Assembly: GCA_033065855.1 (NCBI GenBank)
Contig: JAVXUO010002137.1
Coordinates: 112,446-176,445, forward strand
Length of the DNA: 64,000 nt
Direction: 5' to 3'
From: Escallonia rubra
Lineage: Eukaryota > Streptophyta > Magnoliopsida > Escalloniales > Escalloniaceae
This document shows, one piece after another, positions 46,101 through 58,640 of this stretch. The notes under the pieces are model-generated. The model saw nothing but the letters and a program-made list of their open reading frames with translations, was not told the origin of the DNA and made no database searches. Positions within the stretch are counted from its first letter, which is position 1. Each line of letters opens with the position of its first letter. Both the position numbers and the translations under genes were made by a program.

Positions 46101-49100
46101 CTTTCTCCTGGCTTCAACTTTACTTTATATATATTTAGATTGGAGTTTCAGTTTGTCCATTCTAGTCACTAGACTCTTCAATTTGTCCAATCAGATCATT
46201 CCGTTAGCTGGGGTCAGTAAAGGCCCTGTTAAGTGGTCAGTTGCGCCTTAACACAAGGACAAAAGAGTCGATCTTTTTTAAAGCACAACCCTACACCCAA
46301 AATCTAAACGACAACAGCAACCTCTGTTTCCAGCTTTACCGCGACCACATCGGCTGCCACTACAATAACCACCTCCACTGCCACAAGATCGGCTGCCACC
46401 CGAACCCAACCAATTACTAAACCAACCCACACGACTCGTTCACAACTCATGGGTGAAGGCAGTGCGCCTTCACCCAAGCCGTCGCCACCTACCACCACCA
46501 AATTATCATCATTACTGCCCCCCTATCCCCAGTCAAATTCTCAAATCAACACCGAGATCCATAATTTTACTCTGTCGTCTTAGTGGTGATGCTGCCGCCA
46601 GCCTTTTGTTTTGACATTCTCACCAACTCCGACAAGGATCCAATCTGGTCATTTTTCAAGTTACGACAGTGCAACAGCATGGTTGCAAGCTCAACAATTG
46701 AATTCCCGTGCATTGAACCAAATAACATCTTGAGCAATTCTTTTCCCTTGATTCTTACTTCTTTTCTTTGATCTCACAATTTTGAATCAGGTGTCCCATT
46801 GATTGGATCGAGAACAAACGTTATTGATGTAGGGCGCATCAAAAAATATAATGACCAAGATGACACAAATTCAAGTCGAGTAACCAAAGTGAAATCTGAC
46901 CCAAAGTTACAGTGACTTTGGCGTAGTTTTCTCAAAATGGAAATATAATTTGTTGAGTTATTGCTTTTAAATAAACCCTATAACATGTTTTACTTCTGAT
47001 ATCCTTGTGCTTTCCATACAGTTGTTTAGCAAGTCTCTCAATATGTTCTTATTTACATAGATAAAGACTGTATCTATCCCTATCAAGTTTGAAAGCATTT
47101 GGCTATCTTATAAAATCTAATTATCAGTTCGTCCTACTGTGTAAGATCTATTTGTCGCGTCGTTCTACTGCAACATTAACATTTGTGACGGTTCAACTCC
47201 TTTCTTCCTTCAGCCTCTCCTTTTGATTAATGTCATCTTACATATACTAAGGGGCATGCCCAGTTCAAAGAAAGCAACAGAGGCCAGAACTCGTGATGCA
47301 GTCATGTTTAGGGGGACTTCAATTATGTTTACATATACGTATATCTATGCAGATACACACACGCAAAACTCACTGTTTATTTACTTCAGAAGCCTATCTC
47401 TTTGTTATTAGCTGAAATATCGAACCTTGTTTTGTTTAACTGTGATGCTTTTCCTATTGCAGAGGCAAAGAAGTAAAAAAGAAGTGATGGAGGAGATTAT
47501 TTCAAAGAGTAAATACTTCAAGGTGGTGATAACTGATATATCTAGAATTGCTGGCACTTCCGCATTTGTGACGATGAATCACTAAATTGTGCATGGATAT
47601 GTGATTTTTTCTTCCCTTTTACATTCCCTACCAGGCACAAAAAGCCAAGGATAAGGAAGAGAATGTACATTTGCTTGAACAACTGGACAAAGATTTCACA
47701 TCTTTAGTGCATTCCAAAGCCTTGATATCTTTGACCCAACCAAATAAGATGAATGCTTTAAAGGCACTTGTGAACATGAGCATTTTAAGTGAAAATGCAA
47801 CGAAAGATGAGGTTTCGACTTCGAAAGATGAGGTTTCGACTTCTCAGAACAATGTTTCTTTTCAGCAGGTATATGTCAGGTACCTTGGTCTATTATTATC
47901 TTATTGTATCTTGCTTTTCTTTTGATATTAAATGTCTTATCTGAATTCATTTTCGGGGTTCATAATATCTACTTGTTTTAACCTTGCACGTGTCATGCTG
48001 TAATCTCTTCTATGTTATTGTTCAGAGCAATGATTCGTCAAAAAGTCTCCTATGCAATTTGTTGCCTTAGTCAGTTTATAGCTTTATGTACAACGATCTT
48101 CCTTGTTTTACACATATGATAGACTTCAAGCTTCTTAAAGCGTTTGTAATTTGGTTATCCTGTTATATTTAGTTAATATCCGTTTGACAGGAAAAACCTG
48201 ATGCTTATGACAAACTTGTAAATGAGATGGTCTTGGATATGCGTGCTCGCCCATCAGACAGGACGAAGACACCCGAAGAAATTGCACAAGAAGAGAAAGA
48301 ACGACTAGAGGAACTAGAGGTATATCCCAATGCAGACATTGATTAGATATGATTGTTGTCTGTGGTTGTTATCGGTGTTACTCTACTTAGCAATGTGAGT
48401 GGTTGGTTTTTCTGTTGTATTAACTCAAAATAACCTCAACCTCATTCCCTTCATCCTCATTATTCTTAACCTTGTATAAATCTGGCGGGTTAGGGTATTT
48501 TCAGAATCTGAAGCCACAGAAATTTGATCATGTCACATATGGGTTTTCTGTTGAAAGAGTTGTGATATGACATTTGGTAAAAGCACAAACCACTTGGTTG
48601 TCCTTATCTGCAACTAAGGATCGGATATCTTTATTTGTTTGGATATATTGTTACCGTTTGGTTTTGACAGTAGCAAATTTTCTTTTGTGTTAAAGAAGGC
48701 TTTCAGTAGCTCTCTCTAAAGAATGTTAATAGTAGGGCCGCAAAACAAGCCGAGCCCTTCGAGATTAGTTGGTGAGAAAAACGATCGAGCTCGACTCAAT
48801 TAGCTAATAACCCTATAAAGCTCGGGCTCAAGCTCATTTGAGATCAACTCAAGAGATAAACAAGCCAAGCTTGAGCTTAAGTTAAAGCTTGATAGTTTAA
48901 GTGAAAAGCTTGAGCATCCCTAATCTTGGCTCGGCTTGACTTTACTCATTTACAGCCTTAATCAATAGGTTATGGTTGGATTTCTGTTATTAGGTTGGCC
49001 GCCTTTGTGCTCTCTAAATGGAATCACTTTAATTATGACAAAACTAATATAATAATGTTAACTGGTGGCAATGTCTCGATATTTAGAAAGTTGCTAATGC

Positions 49101-52100
49101 AGGTTTCACGTATGACAGCTGTTCTTTTGCATCAAGTTATTAGATACTTTCGAACCTTCAACTTTTTTTTCTTTCTTTCGTGTTGGACGAGAACCACAAT
49201 GAATAGTCATCAAGAAAGGAAAGGGAAACAAAATCATAATAAGAAAACCAAGCTCAATGGTAGTTTTTCTGCTACCCTCTCTGCGAAGCTAATATGATTT
49301 GGCAATCAGAATGTTAAGGACAACATTCTCACTGTAATTTCTTGCGTTGTCCTTAACTTGTATTATGGTCTACATATGCAGGAAGAACGTCAGAAGAGAA
49401 TGCTTGCTACGGATGACTCTGGCGATGAAGATGGTGATGCTTTCCAAGATGATAATGTATCCAAGAGGTTAAGATCTGTTTCTGGGGATGATCTTGGGGA
49501 CTCCTTTGCACATGATGAAGGGCCCAGCACTAAATTGGGTTGGATTGATGAGGTTCTGAAAAGAGAAAAAGCAAATGATGTTGGAAGTGAAGGTGAGACA
49601 TCTTCTGAGAACTCGGAGAGTGGTGAAGATGATGGTGATGAAGAAGGGACTGATGACGGAACCAACGAAGATAATGAGGAATATGAAAGTACTCAATCTT
49701 TGAAGGACTGGGAACAGAGTGATGATGAAAATATTGATGCAGATTCAGAAGAAGAAGAGGAGGAGGGAGGAGAAGAAGATAATGGTGGTGTTGACATAGA
49801 GATAAAACCAGAAGGCCAAAAGAAGGAATTAGAAATTAAGAAGAGACAGACAGTTGATGAGGAAACAAAGGCCAAAAAGCCATCAACTCAGAGAGGCGAA
49901 CTCCCGTTTACAATCGAAGCTCCAAAAAGCTTGGAAGAATTATCTTTATTGTTGGAGAATCGTCCTGATGATCAAGTTGTTGAGGCGATCAAGCGAATTC
50001 GAACATTCAATTCAATCACTGTTGCAGCTGAAAATCGCAAGAAAATGCAAGTATGAAACACTGACTTTTAGTTTTCTCTATGGTTCATGACAGAAGAACA
50101 ATAAAGCTTTCATCGATATTTTGATGAGAGGGGTCAGGTTTCGCTACCACGCTAGAAACTGTCAGATGTTTGAAATAATTCTATTGGTGTGCTTGGTTAT
50201 TTACCTAAATTTATGTGGATTAACTTTGCCAACTAGGCGACTTGGTCTGGTATGGTTGTCAATTGTACTTACAACTAGTGTTACGACATAGGGTTTATTT
50301 AATTTGAGGAAAATATTGTCTCACTTTTGATTGAGGTGTCCGTTTCTTTCCAGGTATTCTATGGTGTACTATTGCAGTATTTTTCTGTTTCAGCAAACAA
50401 GAAGCCTTTGAATTTCAAGCTTTTAAATTTGCTTGTCAAGCCCTTGATGGAGATGAGTGCTGAAATTCCTTACTTTGCTGCAATATGCGCTCGACAAAGG
50501 CTCCTTCGAACTCGAACACAGTTTTGTGAGGATGTTAAGATGTCAGGTTGGCTGTAATTAGATTTTAGAAGTTCTTGTGCAGCTTTAAAGGTTTCTGTTG
50601 CTGAAAGTTTCCTCTACTTGTGGGCCGGTTCTCTTTTGTGCAGGGAAAAGCTGTTGCCCTTCTTTGAAGACACTATTTCTCTTGAGGCTCTGGTCCATGA
50701 TATTTCCTTGCTCTGATTTTCGACATGTTGTCATGACTCCAGCGATATTGTTAATGTGTGAATATTTGATGCGTTGTCCTATCATGTCTGGTCGAGATAT
50801 TGCCATTGGTTCCTTCTTATGCTCTATGGTCCTTTGTGTAAGTTCACTTACGTCTATTTACAGCTTCTTATTTTAATTCCAGCAGTGTTGGGCATCTCAT
50901 GATAAATTTAAGCAGTAATAGAAAACGTATCGAGTTGTGTTCTAGCAGCATTGTTTCTCCTGTTATCATGCCTTCTTTTTTTTCCTTCTTCTCCTCTTCC
51001 TGACCCAGAGCACCTTCCCGTTTAAATAGCAATGCTCTTCTATCTTTTCTCGAAATATTTCCTTAGAGCAGGAGAAAAAATGTCAAAAAAGTGTATATGC
51101 GCAAATAAGTATGAAAATTGGCATGGTGGATGATGGGAAACACTTGGTGGATATAGATGTTAGCCTTTCAAGAGGAGAAACTCTCTCCTACTAATCTGAA
51201 TATAGGAACAGTATGGTTAGAGCCCAGAGCTCCATTATGGATGTGATGTAGAAGAAGAATTCAAACTATTTGGCAGGTTGGACAGCTCAAGACTACCCAT
51301 ATTAAGTCATTGCCAAACTCGGGAAGCCATAGTGGCACCCGACAGCAAGCCATGACATTAGCGCACATGCGCTGTGCTAAAATTGCAGTTTAGACACAAT
51401 CCTCGACTTTTTACTGCACATGTGCATTTTCTTTGCTTTCAATAATTTCCAGAATGGTTTTGCAGTTAGCTTTTAGTTAGTTGTTGTGATCCTCTCATCT
51501 ATACGGACTTTTCTCAAGGTTTTCTTGGTTTCTTTTCACTAAAGTAGTTTTTTTTGTTTTCGTTTTTTCCCCCCCGGTTTCATGTTTCTATTTACTCATC
51601 AGAATTAACAGTCATTTACATGGACTCTTCAAAATGAATCAAGTACCCGAGTCGGACACACGACACTTGGACTTGGGTATGGGATATGTGTCCGAGCCGT
51701 AGGATTAGCCAACAAGAACACTACAATTTAGTTTGTTATTGCTCTGAAATGAAATCAGTTTTACAAAAAAATAATATGCGTATTGTTGACTAAGGATAAC
51801 TAAAAATAACAAAATTTGTGAATATTTTGCCGCGTTCCCGTGTCTTGAGTGTTGAAAATTAGATAAATCCAACACTTGAACATGTATTTGACTTGGACAC
51901 TCATGCTGAGTTCATGTAACACAACATTGCTCAGAAGCAATTGTCATCACAAATCAAACCCATTTAAAACTTTAAATGATTAAGCACGTATAGAAACTCC
52001 AGATCATCTTAAACCCTAAACCCTATTGGCTTTCTTCCTAGTTTTGCAGTATGGTGTTCTATCATTGCCCGGCAGGGTGGTGGTAGATCTTAGGTGGTTG

Positions 52101-54887
52101 GTGCAGATTGGAGGTCGTGGGTGATCAAGAGAGAACTAGAAGCACTATTTGCCGTTAAATTCACAATAATATAAGAGTGATCAAGAAACTTGCCTAAGGA
52201 GCTCGATGGGGTTAGACACTATTGGTGGTAGAGATTTTGCGTTTGACTTTGGACATTCTGTACACCACTCCAGATCTGAGGCTTGGTCTACTTGATTCTT
52301 GCTCTCTTTTAGATGATAGTATGATGGGAAATTGGAGGAGATTGGAAAGGGTTCAAGGTGTGGAAAGCATCAGATGGTGATTTGATTGTGATGATGGTGG
52401 TTTGTTGTTGGTGGGTGGGGGGGGGGGGGGGGGTTGGTTTAGATGGTTGTTTAAGATCTTGATTGTTTGTTCTCGTGGTAGTTGTGCTGAAGATTGGATT
52501 GGCTGTGCTTGATTGGATCCATAATGATGTTTGTGAGGAATTCGTGATCATAAAATTCGAATAATAGGTGAAGGATGAGGAAATTTTTGTTATGAACTGT
52601 CAAGGAGTGTTTTGGATTTTTGGAAATACTGTAAGATGACATCAGCCTGAAATTACATTTTATGAACAGCTGATTGACAGATGGACAAGGCTTTCCACTT
52701 CTCAAACATTATGTCTTTGACCGTAGTTACACCCAAGCCTGTATCAAACTTACATAATTAAGGGGCGGCCATATTCAGGCCTTGATGTGCACAGTGCCCC
52801 GGAGACATTCTATAAGGCTTCTTCGAGCCATGAAGGATTTTATCTGTTTCTATTTGTTGCATAAAGGAGCAATTTCGTGACCGACGAGATTGAAAAACAC
52901 ACTTTTTGCTGTTGTTTATCTTGCTATACAGACATCATATCCATGGCGGTGGAGTTGACTGACATTTGTGACCATGGATGGTCCTGTGTTGATGATGCAG
53001 CCATCGCCAGGATCCTGTGTTGGGGATTCTATCAGACCGGATTAACACTTGTAGTAGTCACTTAGCCTAATGGTGTCCAAGAGATGCTGGTCTCTGGTAC
53101 TTGACCCACATGGACTTGTTGCCTATCTAAAAGGTGTCTATGCTTCCTAGCTTTTGTATTTCATACCTCTTGTCAGCTTATCAACTGAATGTGCTCCCCC
53201 ACTTTTAATTCTTGAAGGTCAGGAATGAGGTTGTCATGGCATTTGGTTTGATTTCTGGTGGTCAGGAATGACCTTAGTTTGGAGATGGCGGCAAATTATT
53301 CTAACAGACAATTGAATTGGTCCAATTCCTTCGCTTTAGTATATAGCTTCGGCCTTTTAGTTTTTATACATGCTATTGAGATTTCTACTTACAGTCCTGG
53401 AAGTTTCTATCATTTCACTAAATCCAATCAATTGGAATTGTTGATGATCAGTTCTCTAAGTTATTTTGCAGATCACTAAACAATCTCGAAAGTTCTGTCC
53501 TGAGGCAATAATGTTTCTACGAACTTTGCTCATGGCAGCAATGGACAAAAAACCAGGACCATGTTCAGAGTCTCAGGTACACCTTCAGTCTGTCTCTAAG
53601 GTTTACATCAATCGAAGCCGAGATAATGCTACCTACCAAAGTCATCAGCTTGGCAATTGCTTGCAGACTATGATGATTCTTTTCTTTAATCGCTCAAATT
53701 AACTTATTGGTTTGCAGTTGTATCATCTTATGGAACTTAAAGTACTTAGGCCCCTGCTTCGTATAAGAGGTTGTGTAAACGAGATTAGACCTCTTGATTT
53801 TCTTTCGTTGATGGGCTTGCCAGAGGACTGCTCTTATTTCAATTCTGATAATTTCAGGTTAGTGGTTGCTGGGGTTTTGTTGGTAGTTATAGCATATTAT
53901 GTTGTAAATTCTGTTACTGGATGTTAATAAACCATGCAATATAGATGCTTGTTGGTTGGATGTTCGTCTGAAAGAATGTTTTCTGGCTTTGGCCTAATTA
54001 GAGGCGCTGTTTATCAAAGTTAACACTATTGAAAATGAGTTACTGAAGAATTGATTTTATCCACCTATCTATAGTTATAAACTTGCATGTATTCTATTCA
54101 CTTCAACATGCTGGACCCCAGTTGTGTGTCAGATTAAGAATGGTCAAGGATTTGTTAGCATTAGTGTTGATTCAATGATGTTTTATTGAGCTTCTTGTTG
54201 CGGCCTATTGATAATATTAGCTTTTTATGAAGTATCTGCTTTCATATTCAGGGCCAGCATGCTTGTAGCAGTAGTTGAAACTCTTCGAGGATTTGTAAAC
54301 GTTTATGAAGGATTGAATTCCTTCCCTGAAATGTTCTTGCCAATTGCAAAATTATTAGTTGAATTGGCAACAGCAGATCATATGCCAGTTGCATTACAAG
54401 ATAAAATCAGAGATGTTGCCCAGCTCATAGAGAAGAAAGCTGATGAGCATCACATGTTGCGTCGACCCCTGCAGATGCGAAAGCAAAAACCCGTGCCTAT
54501 CAAGTTACTTAACCCGAAGTTTGAGGAGAAGTAATATACTCTTTTCTAATGGCTTTTTCATTAACATGTCAAAAAATGAATCCTGTATGGAGTTCCTAGA
54601 CTTGGTAGTTCAATTTTTGCAGCTTTGTTAAGGGAAGAGATTATGATCCAGATCGTGAACGAGCTGAACAAAGGAAGATTAGGAAACTTGTTAAAAGGGA
54701 AGCTAAAGGGGCAGCTCGTGAACTGCGGAAAGATAATTATTTCTTGTCTGAGGTGAAGGCAAGCGATAAGGTGCGACTAGAAGAAGAAAGAGCTGAGAAG
54801 TATGGGAAAGCTAGAGCTTTCCTCCAAGAACAAGAGCATGCATTCAAATCTGGGCAGTTGGGAAAAGGCAGAAAGAGGAGGCGGTGA
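40123..54887 (+). CDS. NOP14: Nucleolar protein 14 (SSU processome component)
   Basis: Fourteen exons join without a break to 953 aa: 40123-40344, 40782-40916, 41098-41251, 42122-42204, 47463-47522, 47635-47868, 48191-48319, 49382-50050, 50354-50546, 50644-50837, 53472-53576, 53718-53857, 54252-54530, 54623-54887. NOP14 is needed in the nucleolus for 18S rRNA processing and 40S subunit assembly. Visible marks: N-terminal NPFETIWSRRKFDILGKK, KRSAILKQL, SKKEVMEEIISKSKYFK, a long acidic Asp/Glu stretch within exon 8 (about residues 410-490), a helical C-terminal half, FVKGRDYDPDRERAEQRK, and a basic tail GKGRKRRRR-like for nuclear import. An upstream in-frame ATG-less extension exists, but the chosen ATG starts the conserved region. 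Intron 4 (5.3 kb) and intron 10 (2.6 kb) contain transposon and low-complexity sequence. Slightly longer than Arabidopsis NOP14. Confidence 0.95.
42490..43421. mobile_element. hAT-like non-autonomous element in NOP14 intron 4
   Basis: Inverted ends CCTATGAAGCACGG and CCGTGCTTCATAGG are flanked by CATGTT on both sides (42484-42489 and 43422-43427). If the ends are shifted by one base the duplication becomes 8 bp with one mismatch, the hAT length. The subterminal zones repeat 'gcacccg' / 'cgggtgcg' motifs. There is no transposase; the interior contains a GC-rich block near 42960-43090 with only chance frames. Confidence 0.72.
43950..45770 (-). mobile_element. GC-rich LTR-retroelement-like sequence in NOP14 intron 4
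   Basis: This segment is markedly more GC-rich than the rest of the window. On the minus strand it has a TATA-like AATAAATAG (44336-44328) followed by a purine/pyrimidine-mixed leader, as in LTR promoters. It contains tandem repeats of about 39 bp (aggagtcgcctacctgac type, 44821-44970, more copies to 45180) and shorter repeats around 45540-45710 (ccaaatgtacgcagccagat type). No gag/pol frame is seen, and I could not fix LTR borders. Long open frames here on both strands reflect high GC. Confidence 0.5.
45946..46225 (+). repeat. Tandem duplication, period about 137 bp
   Basis: Two close copies of a unit run from 'aaaagaacattaa' through 'tagattggagtttcagttt' and 'gtccattct' to 'atcattccgttag' and 'aaaggcc'. 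The phrases (fraction of 'gtcactagactctt', 'ccgttag') resemble terminal repeats of Mutator-like elements. High similarity between copies suggests a recent event. Confidence 0.75.
48726..48958. repeat. 'gagctcgagctt'-type dispersed repeat in NOP14 intron 7
   Basis: Dense variants of 'aagccgagc', 'gctcgactc', 'agctcgggctcaagctc' and 'agcttgagc' occur. Pieces of the same vocabulary occur at 34810-34865 and 26570-26600. This is a common style of plant dispersed element, but I cannot classify it further. Confidence 0.5.
50838..53471 (+). other. NOP14 intron 10, 2.6 kb, low-complexity content
   Basis: Besides splice sites (GTAAGT ... TTTTGCAG) it holds a 'gtcggacacacgac / acttggac' repeat-like stretch (51640-51905) and a run of about 14 G residues near 52419-52433. 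No gene is seen inside. Confidence 0.6.
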
Positions 54888-55283
54888 AGCGTAGCTTTCA
54901 ATTTTTTGCTTGTCCCCTCCTCCTACTGCAGCCTTCGTGCTTTGGGTAAGAGAGGTTTATTCAACAAGGATTTCTTTTCTTTTCTTTTTTATGTTATTTA
55001 TTCATAGTATGTTCAGTTGGCAGCTGATTTAAGGTCAGTTTGAGTAGCTTAAATGACAGGTTAGGAAACAAATTTGAGCGTGCTTTTACGGAGTATAGAT
55101 AACCGATTTTAGTTGCTTGAATTGTAAAATTATAGACAAGCCCTAATGCCAAAGCGCATATTTTCTCCATGGGACCCATGTAATAGTACGTGTATGGCTT
55201 GCCCTTCTTGCCAAAATTGATACTTCGTTATTTCCCATGACAAATATTGTTTTACATACATATACAACTGCACAAGAATATTT
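54888..55283 (+). other. NOP14 3' UTR and downstream spacer
   Basis: No further coding sequence is visible. The first few hundred bases are presumably the NOP14 3' untranslated region. Confidence 0.4.
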
Positions 55284-56356
55284 CACAATGTAGGTTGCTA
55301 AAAACTCTCCCACATTGACGCTGTTTATATGCCGGTGAGTAATATCTTGCATTTTTTTTTGGGTGCTTATTCAGGTATTCCCAATTACAGACATTCAGAA
55401 AGTTGCTTCCTTCTGTTGTACATCTATCCTTGGATGGAACGTAGTACTGGAGTCCAAGTCTTTTGCAAACCTGCGGAAGAGAAGAACCCTGCCTTAGCTG
55501 CAAAGAGAATACTGTATGTACATTCTCGAAGAAAAAGGTGGAGAACATCTAGGGATGAGGGCTGCGATGAACGATTTTGACGGTAATAGATTGTAGTTTT
55601 CAGCTGAAGCGACGAGCTCCGAAATGGTTTTCGTCTCGTGCAGCTTTAATCCATGGTAACGTTATTTTTGTGTGCTCGAGTTGATTTCCCTCATCTTCTC
55701 TTTCAATTACATGAGCAGAGAGCGAACATTTCTTGTTCAGATCAGAGAAGTATTTTTGAAGAGGGAATGTATATCATATTTTCCACAATGTGAACTTTCC
55801 CGCGATTTTTCTAATTATTTTTTCTTATAATGCTATTGCCGATTAGGCTTTATTACTATATACCTTGTTCATCGGGGCGAGGAAAAGAGTTAATCTGTTA
55901 TATAACCGCTCTTCTCTTCTGTTAAATTTTTAGTGACAAAAGGATGATACTAAAAGTGATTTGTCGTTGTTACTACATGACAATTTTTTACAGTAAAACA
56001 AAGGATCTTAGTTCGGGTGGTGGTGGTGTTTCATTACAGTAAAACATGCTGAAGTAATTTTATTAAAGTATTATGTATATTTGCTTCCTTATCTACGGTA
56101 AAAGAAACCTATAGGGTGATCAAGTCGCTCAATTATTGTCTACTAGGTGTTTTTATCTTAAAAAAATTGCATCCAATATAAAATATAATTTTTAGCGAGG
56201 AAAGAGGTTTTTAGTGGCCAGCAACAACTGCACGAAGACCCTGCAAAGACTACTGTTGATGAGTTGAAAATGATTCGGTTAGGTACCAACTAATTGACTC
56301 TTTTGTCCACTCAATCAATTTGCTTCCCGAGAAAGGAAAATGGTTCAACTATTGTA
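55284..56356 (+). repeat. Duplicated block, copy A
   Basis: The 33-bp start (caatgtaggttgctaaaaac onward) and the section 55849-56356 recur, nearly identical, as one continuous block at 58106-58640. Copy A has about 530 bp between them (55317-55848), absent from copy B. That extra piece includes an open frame of about 80 codons (55329-55580) after a splice-acceptor-like 'ttattcag', but with no known domain. Confidence 0.8.
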
Positions 56357-56369
56357 GATAAAAGAATAA

Positions 56370-58087
56370 ATTGCACCAATGGCCACTGAACTATGCCTCA
56401 TTTTTCACTTAAGTCACTGAACTTCATTTTGTGCCATTTTGGCCATTGGACTATCAAATCTGACCGATTTCACCATTATGTCTGCCGGTGTTAATTTCTC
56501 TCCGTTAAATGGTCATGCGTCGTGCACATGACCATTCAAATCAGGGGTAATTTCGTCCCTTTTCCAAAACCAGGCGTCATTCGTCTTTCCTCACAACTGT
56601 TCACTGTCTCTAAAACTAGTCACGACTCTTCCCTTCTTCACCTCTGTAAAAAACTAAAACTTTACACAATCACACATACACAAATCCATTCATTGTTTAG
56701 GGTTAGATTTAATCAGTGAGTTTGGAACCAGTCGAGATCATAACTCTTGGTGCTCTGTGGCGTTGTGTGAAGACGATTGAGATGTCGTGGGTCCTTAGAG
56801 ATGATGGAATTTACGTCAACCCACATGACTTGTATGGTATGTAGATTTAATGTTGTTTATTTCCCTTCGATTGTGGTGTTCTACGCACAGATAAGCACAA
56901 TGCATATACAAATGATGGGTACACTTAAAATATTCATTTGATTGTGTTAAATATTGCATGCATGTCGATCAGTATATTATTTACATATTCATTTGATTGG
57001 GAGTTGGGACATTTTTAATTGGTTTCAGAGATAAAATGCCACGGACTTAGGGTTTTCTTTGGTGATTTTTGTGTTTGAACCAGGAAATGGAGTTGAATAC
57101 TTTACCACTGAGTTGCATACTGGGGGTGAGTTTTTTTCCAGTCCACAGAGGGTTTATGTTGATGGTTTCATAACTTATGTTGATTACTGTGACCGTGACA
57201 AGTATTCAATGCATGAATTAGATGAGATGCTAAAAGAATTAGGTTATACTGATGGGGTTAGGTTTTACTTCTACAAAATTCCTAGCATGAGTCTTGACAA
57301 TGGGTTGAGGGTTCTAGGAGGGGATGATGATATAAGGGGACTCTTAAAATTGTTACACTATTATAAGTATAAAGTAATTGAGGTCTATGTTGAACATGGA
57401 AGTACATCAATAGAGGAGTTTTTTATGCCACCACCAATACCATCTTCAGTTGTCATTGAAGAGATTGAGTTAGGTGATGATCATCCTTAGGCTACCTAAG
57501 ATATAAATGATACACAAGATGAGAAAAGATTTGAGGGTGGTAATCCTCTACTAATAAGTTTTTATGATGAGGTAATGCCTCATTTTGATGATACTCAGTT
57601 CACACAGTTGCTGCTTTCCAGTAATGACATACTACACCCTAGTGAGCATGAGGATGTGACTGAGGTGCCTAGTAGAGATGCCCATACCATTGAGCAAGAG
57701 CAAGTAGGTACATAGCAAGTAGGTACAGAGCATGTATGTACAGAGCATCAACAACAGAGTGATGAGATAGTTGAGTCATCTGAGTCAGAAGATGAAGGTG
57801 AGGGTGCATTGCATGACAGTGAGTATTAGGCTGAGGAAGATGTACACATTTACAATGCACAAGTGGAGACTGAAGAAGGCAGGTATAGGGAAAGTATATC
57901 ACAAATTGAGGATCGAGAGGGTGTCAATTCAGAAGGCTATCATTCTGATGACTTGAGGAGTTTGCCTAGTGAATCTGAGAATGAAGAAGGCAAGGAAAGC
58001 CACCTTCAGTTTAATCTTGACAGTGACATGAACAAACCCAGATTTAGTGTAGGCATGTTATTTGCTAACTCACAACTACTGATTTAA
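56370..58087 (+). pseudogene. MuDR-type transposase N-terminal fragment (Mutator-like element)
   Basis: From about 57084 the frame reads YFTTELHTGGEFF, then VYVDGFITYVDYCD, LDEMLKELGY, FYFYKIP and VIEVYVEHG, the PB1-like N-terminal domain of plant MuDR transposases. Acidic linker and NKPRFSVGMLFANSQ, the usual lead into the MuDR zinc-binding region, follow. The same frame is broken by TAG/TAA at 57488, 57497, 57713 and 57827 and ends at 58085, before the MULE catalytic domain. Upstream, 56370-56570 has the 'aattgcaccaatggccactg' style of Mutator-like terminal repeats. The fragment cannot make an active transposase. Confidence 0.78.
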
Positions 58088-58105
58088 TTAACCCCTACAG
58101 TGACA

Positions 58106-58640
58106 AATCACATTGTAGGTTGCTAAAAACTCTCCCACATTATTATATATCTTGTTCATCTGGGCGAGGAAAAGAGTTAATCTGTTATATAACAGCTCTT
58201 TTCGTCTGTTAAATTTTTAGTGACAAAAGGATGCTACTAAAAGTGATTTGTCGCTGTTACTACATGACAATTTTTTACAGTAAAACAAAGGATCTTAGTT
58301 CGGGTGGTGGTGTTTCATTAACATGCTGAAGTAATTTTATTAAAGTATTATGTATATTTGCTTCCTTATCTACGGTAAAAGAAACCTATAGGGTGATCAA
58401 GTCGCTCAATTATTGTCTACTAGGTGCTTTTATCTTACAAAAATGCATCCAATATAAAATATAATTTTTAGCGATGAAAGAGGTTTTTAGTGGCCAGCAA
58501 CAACTGCACGAAGACCCTGCAAAGACTACTGTTGATGAGTTGAAACTGATTCGGTTAAGTACCAACTAATTGACTCTTTTGTCCACTCAATCAATTTGCT
58601 TCCCGAGAAAGGAAAATGGTACAACTATTGTAGATAAAAA
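58106..58640 (+). repeat. Duplicated block, copy B
   Basis: This is a direct copy of the block at 55284-56356 minus about 530 internal bases. It is separated from copy A by the Mutator-like fragment. A weaker third relative follows at about 58760-59040, and two more lie at 61.8 and 63.4 kb. Confidence 0.8.

Noticed and set aside
46304..46771. Frames near 46.3-46.8 kb in NOP14 intron 4
   Set aside because: Low-complexity Val/Ala translation and a short chance frame; no similarity to a known family.
49390..49875. Ser-rich frames antisense to NOP14 exon 8
   Set aside because: They are the complement of the acidic Asp/Glu stretch.
55329..55580. 83-codon frame after a splice-acceptor-like site downstream of NOP14
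   Set aside because: No known domain, no donor partner, absent from the sister copy of the block; kept only as a note in the repeat entry.
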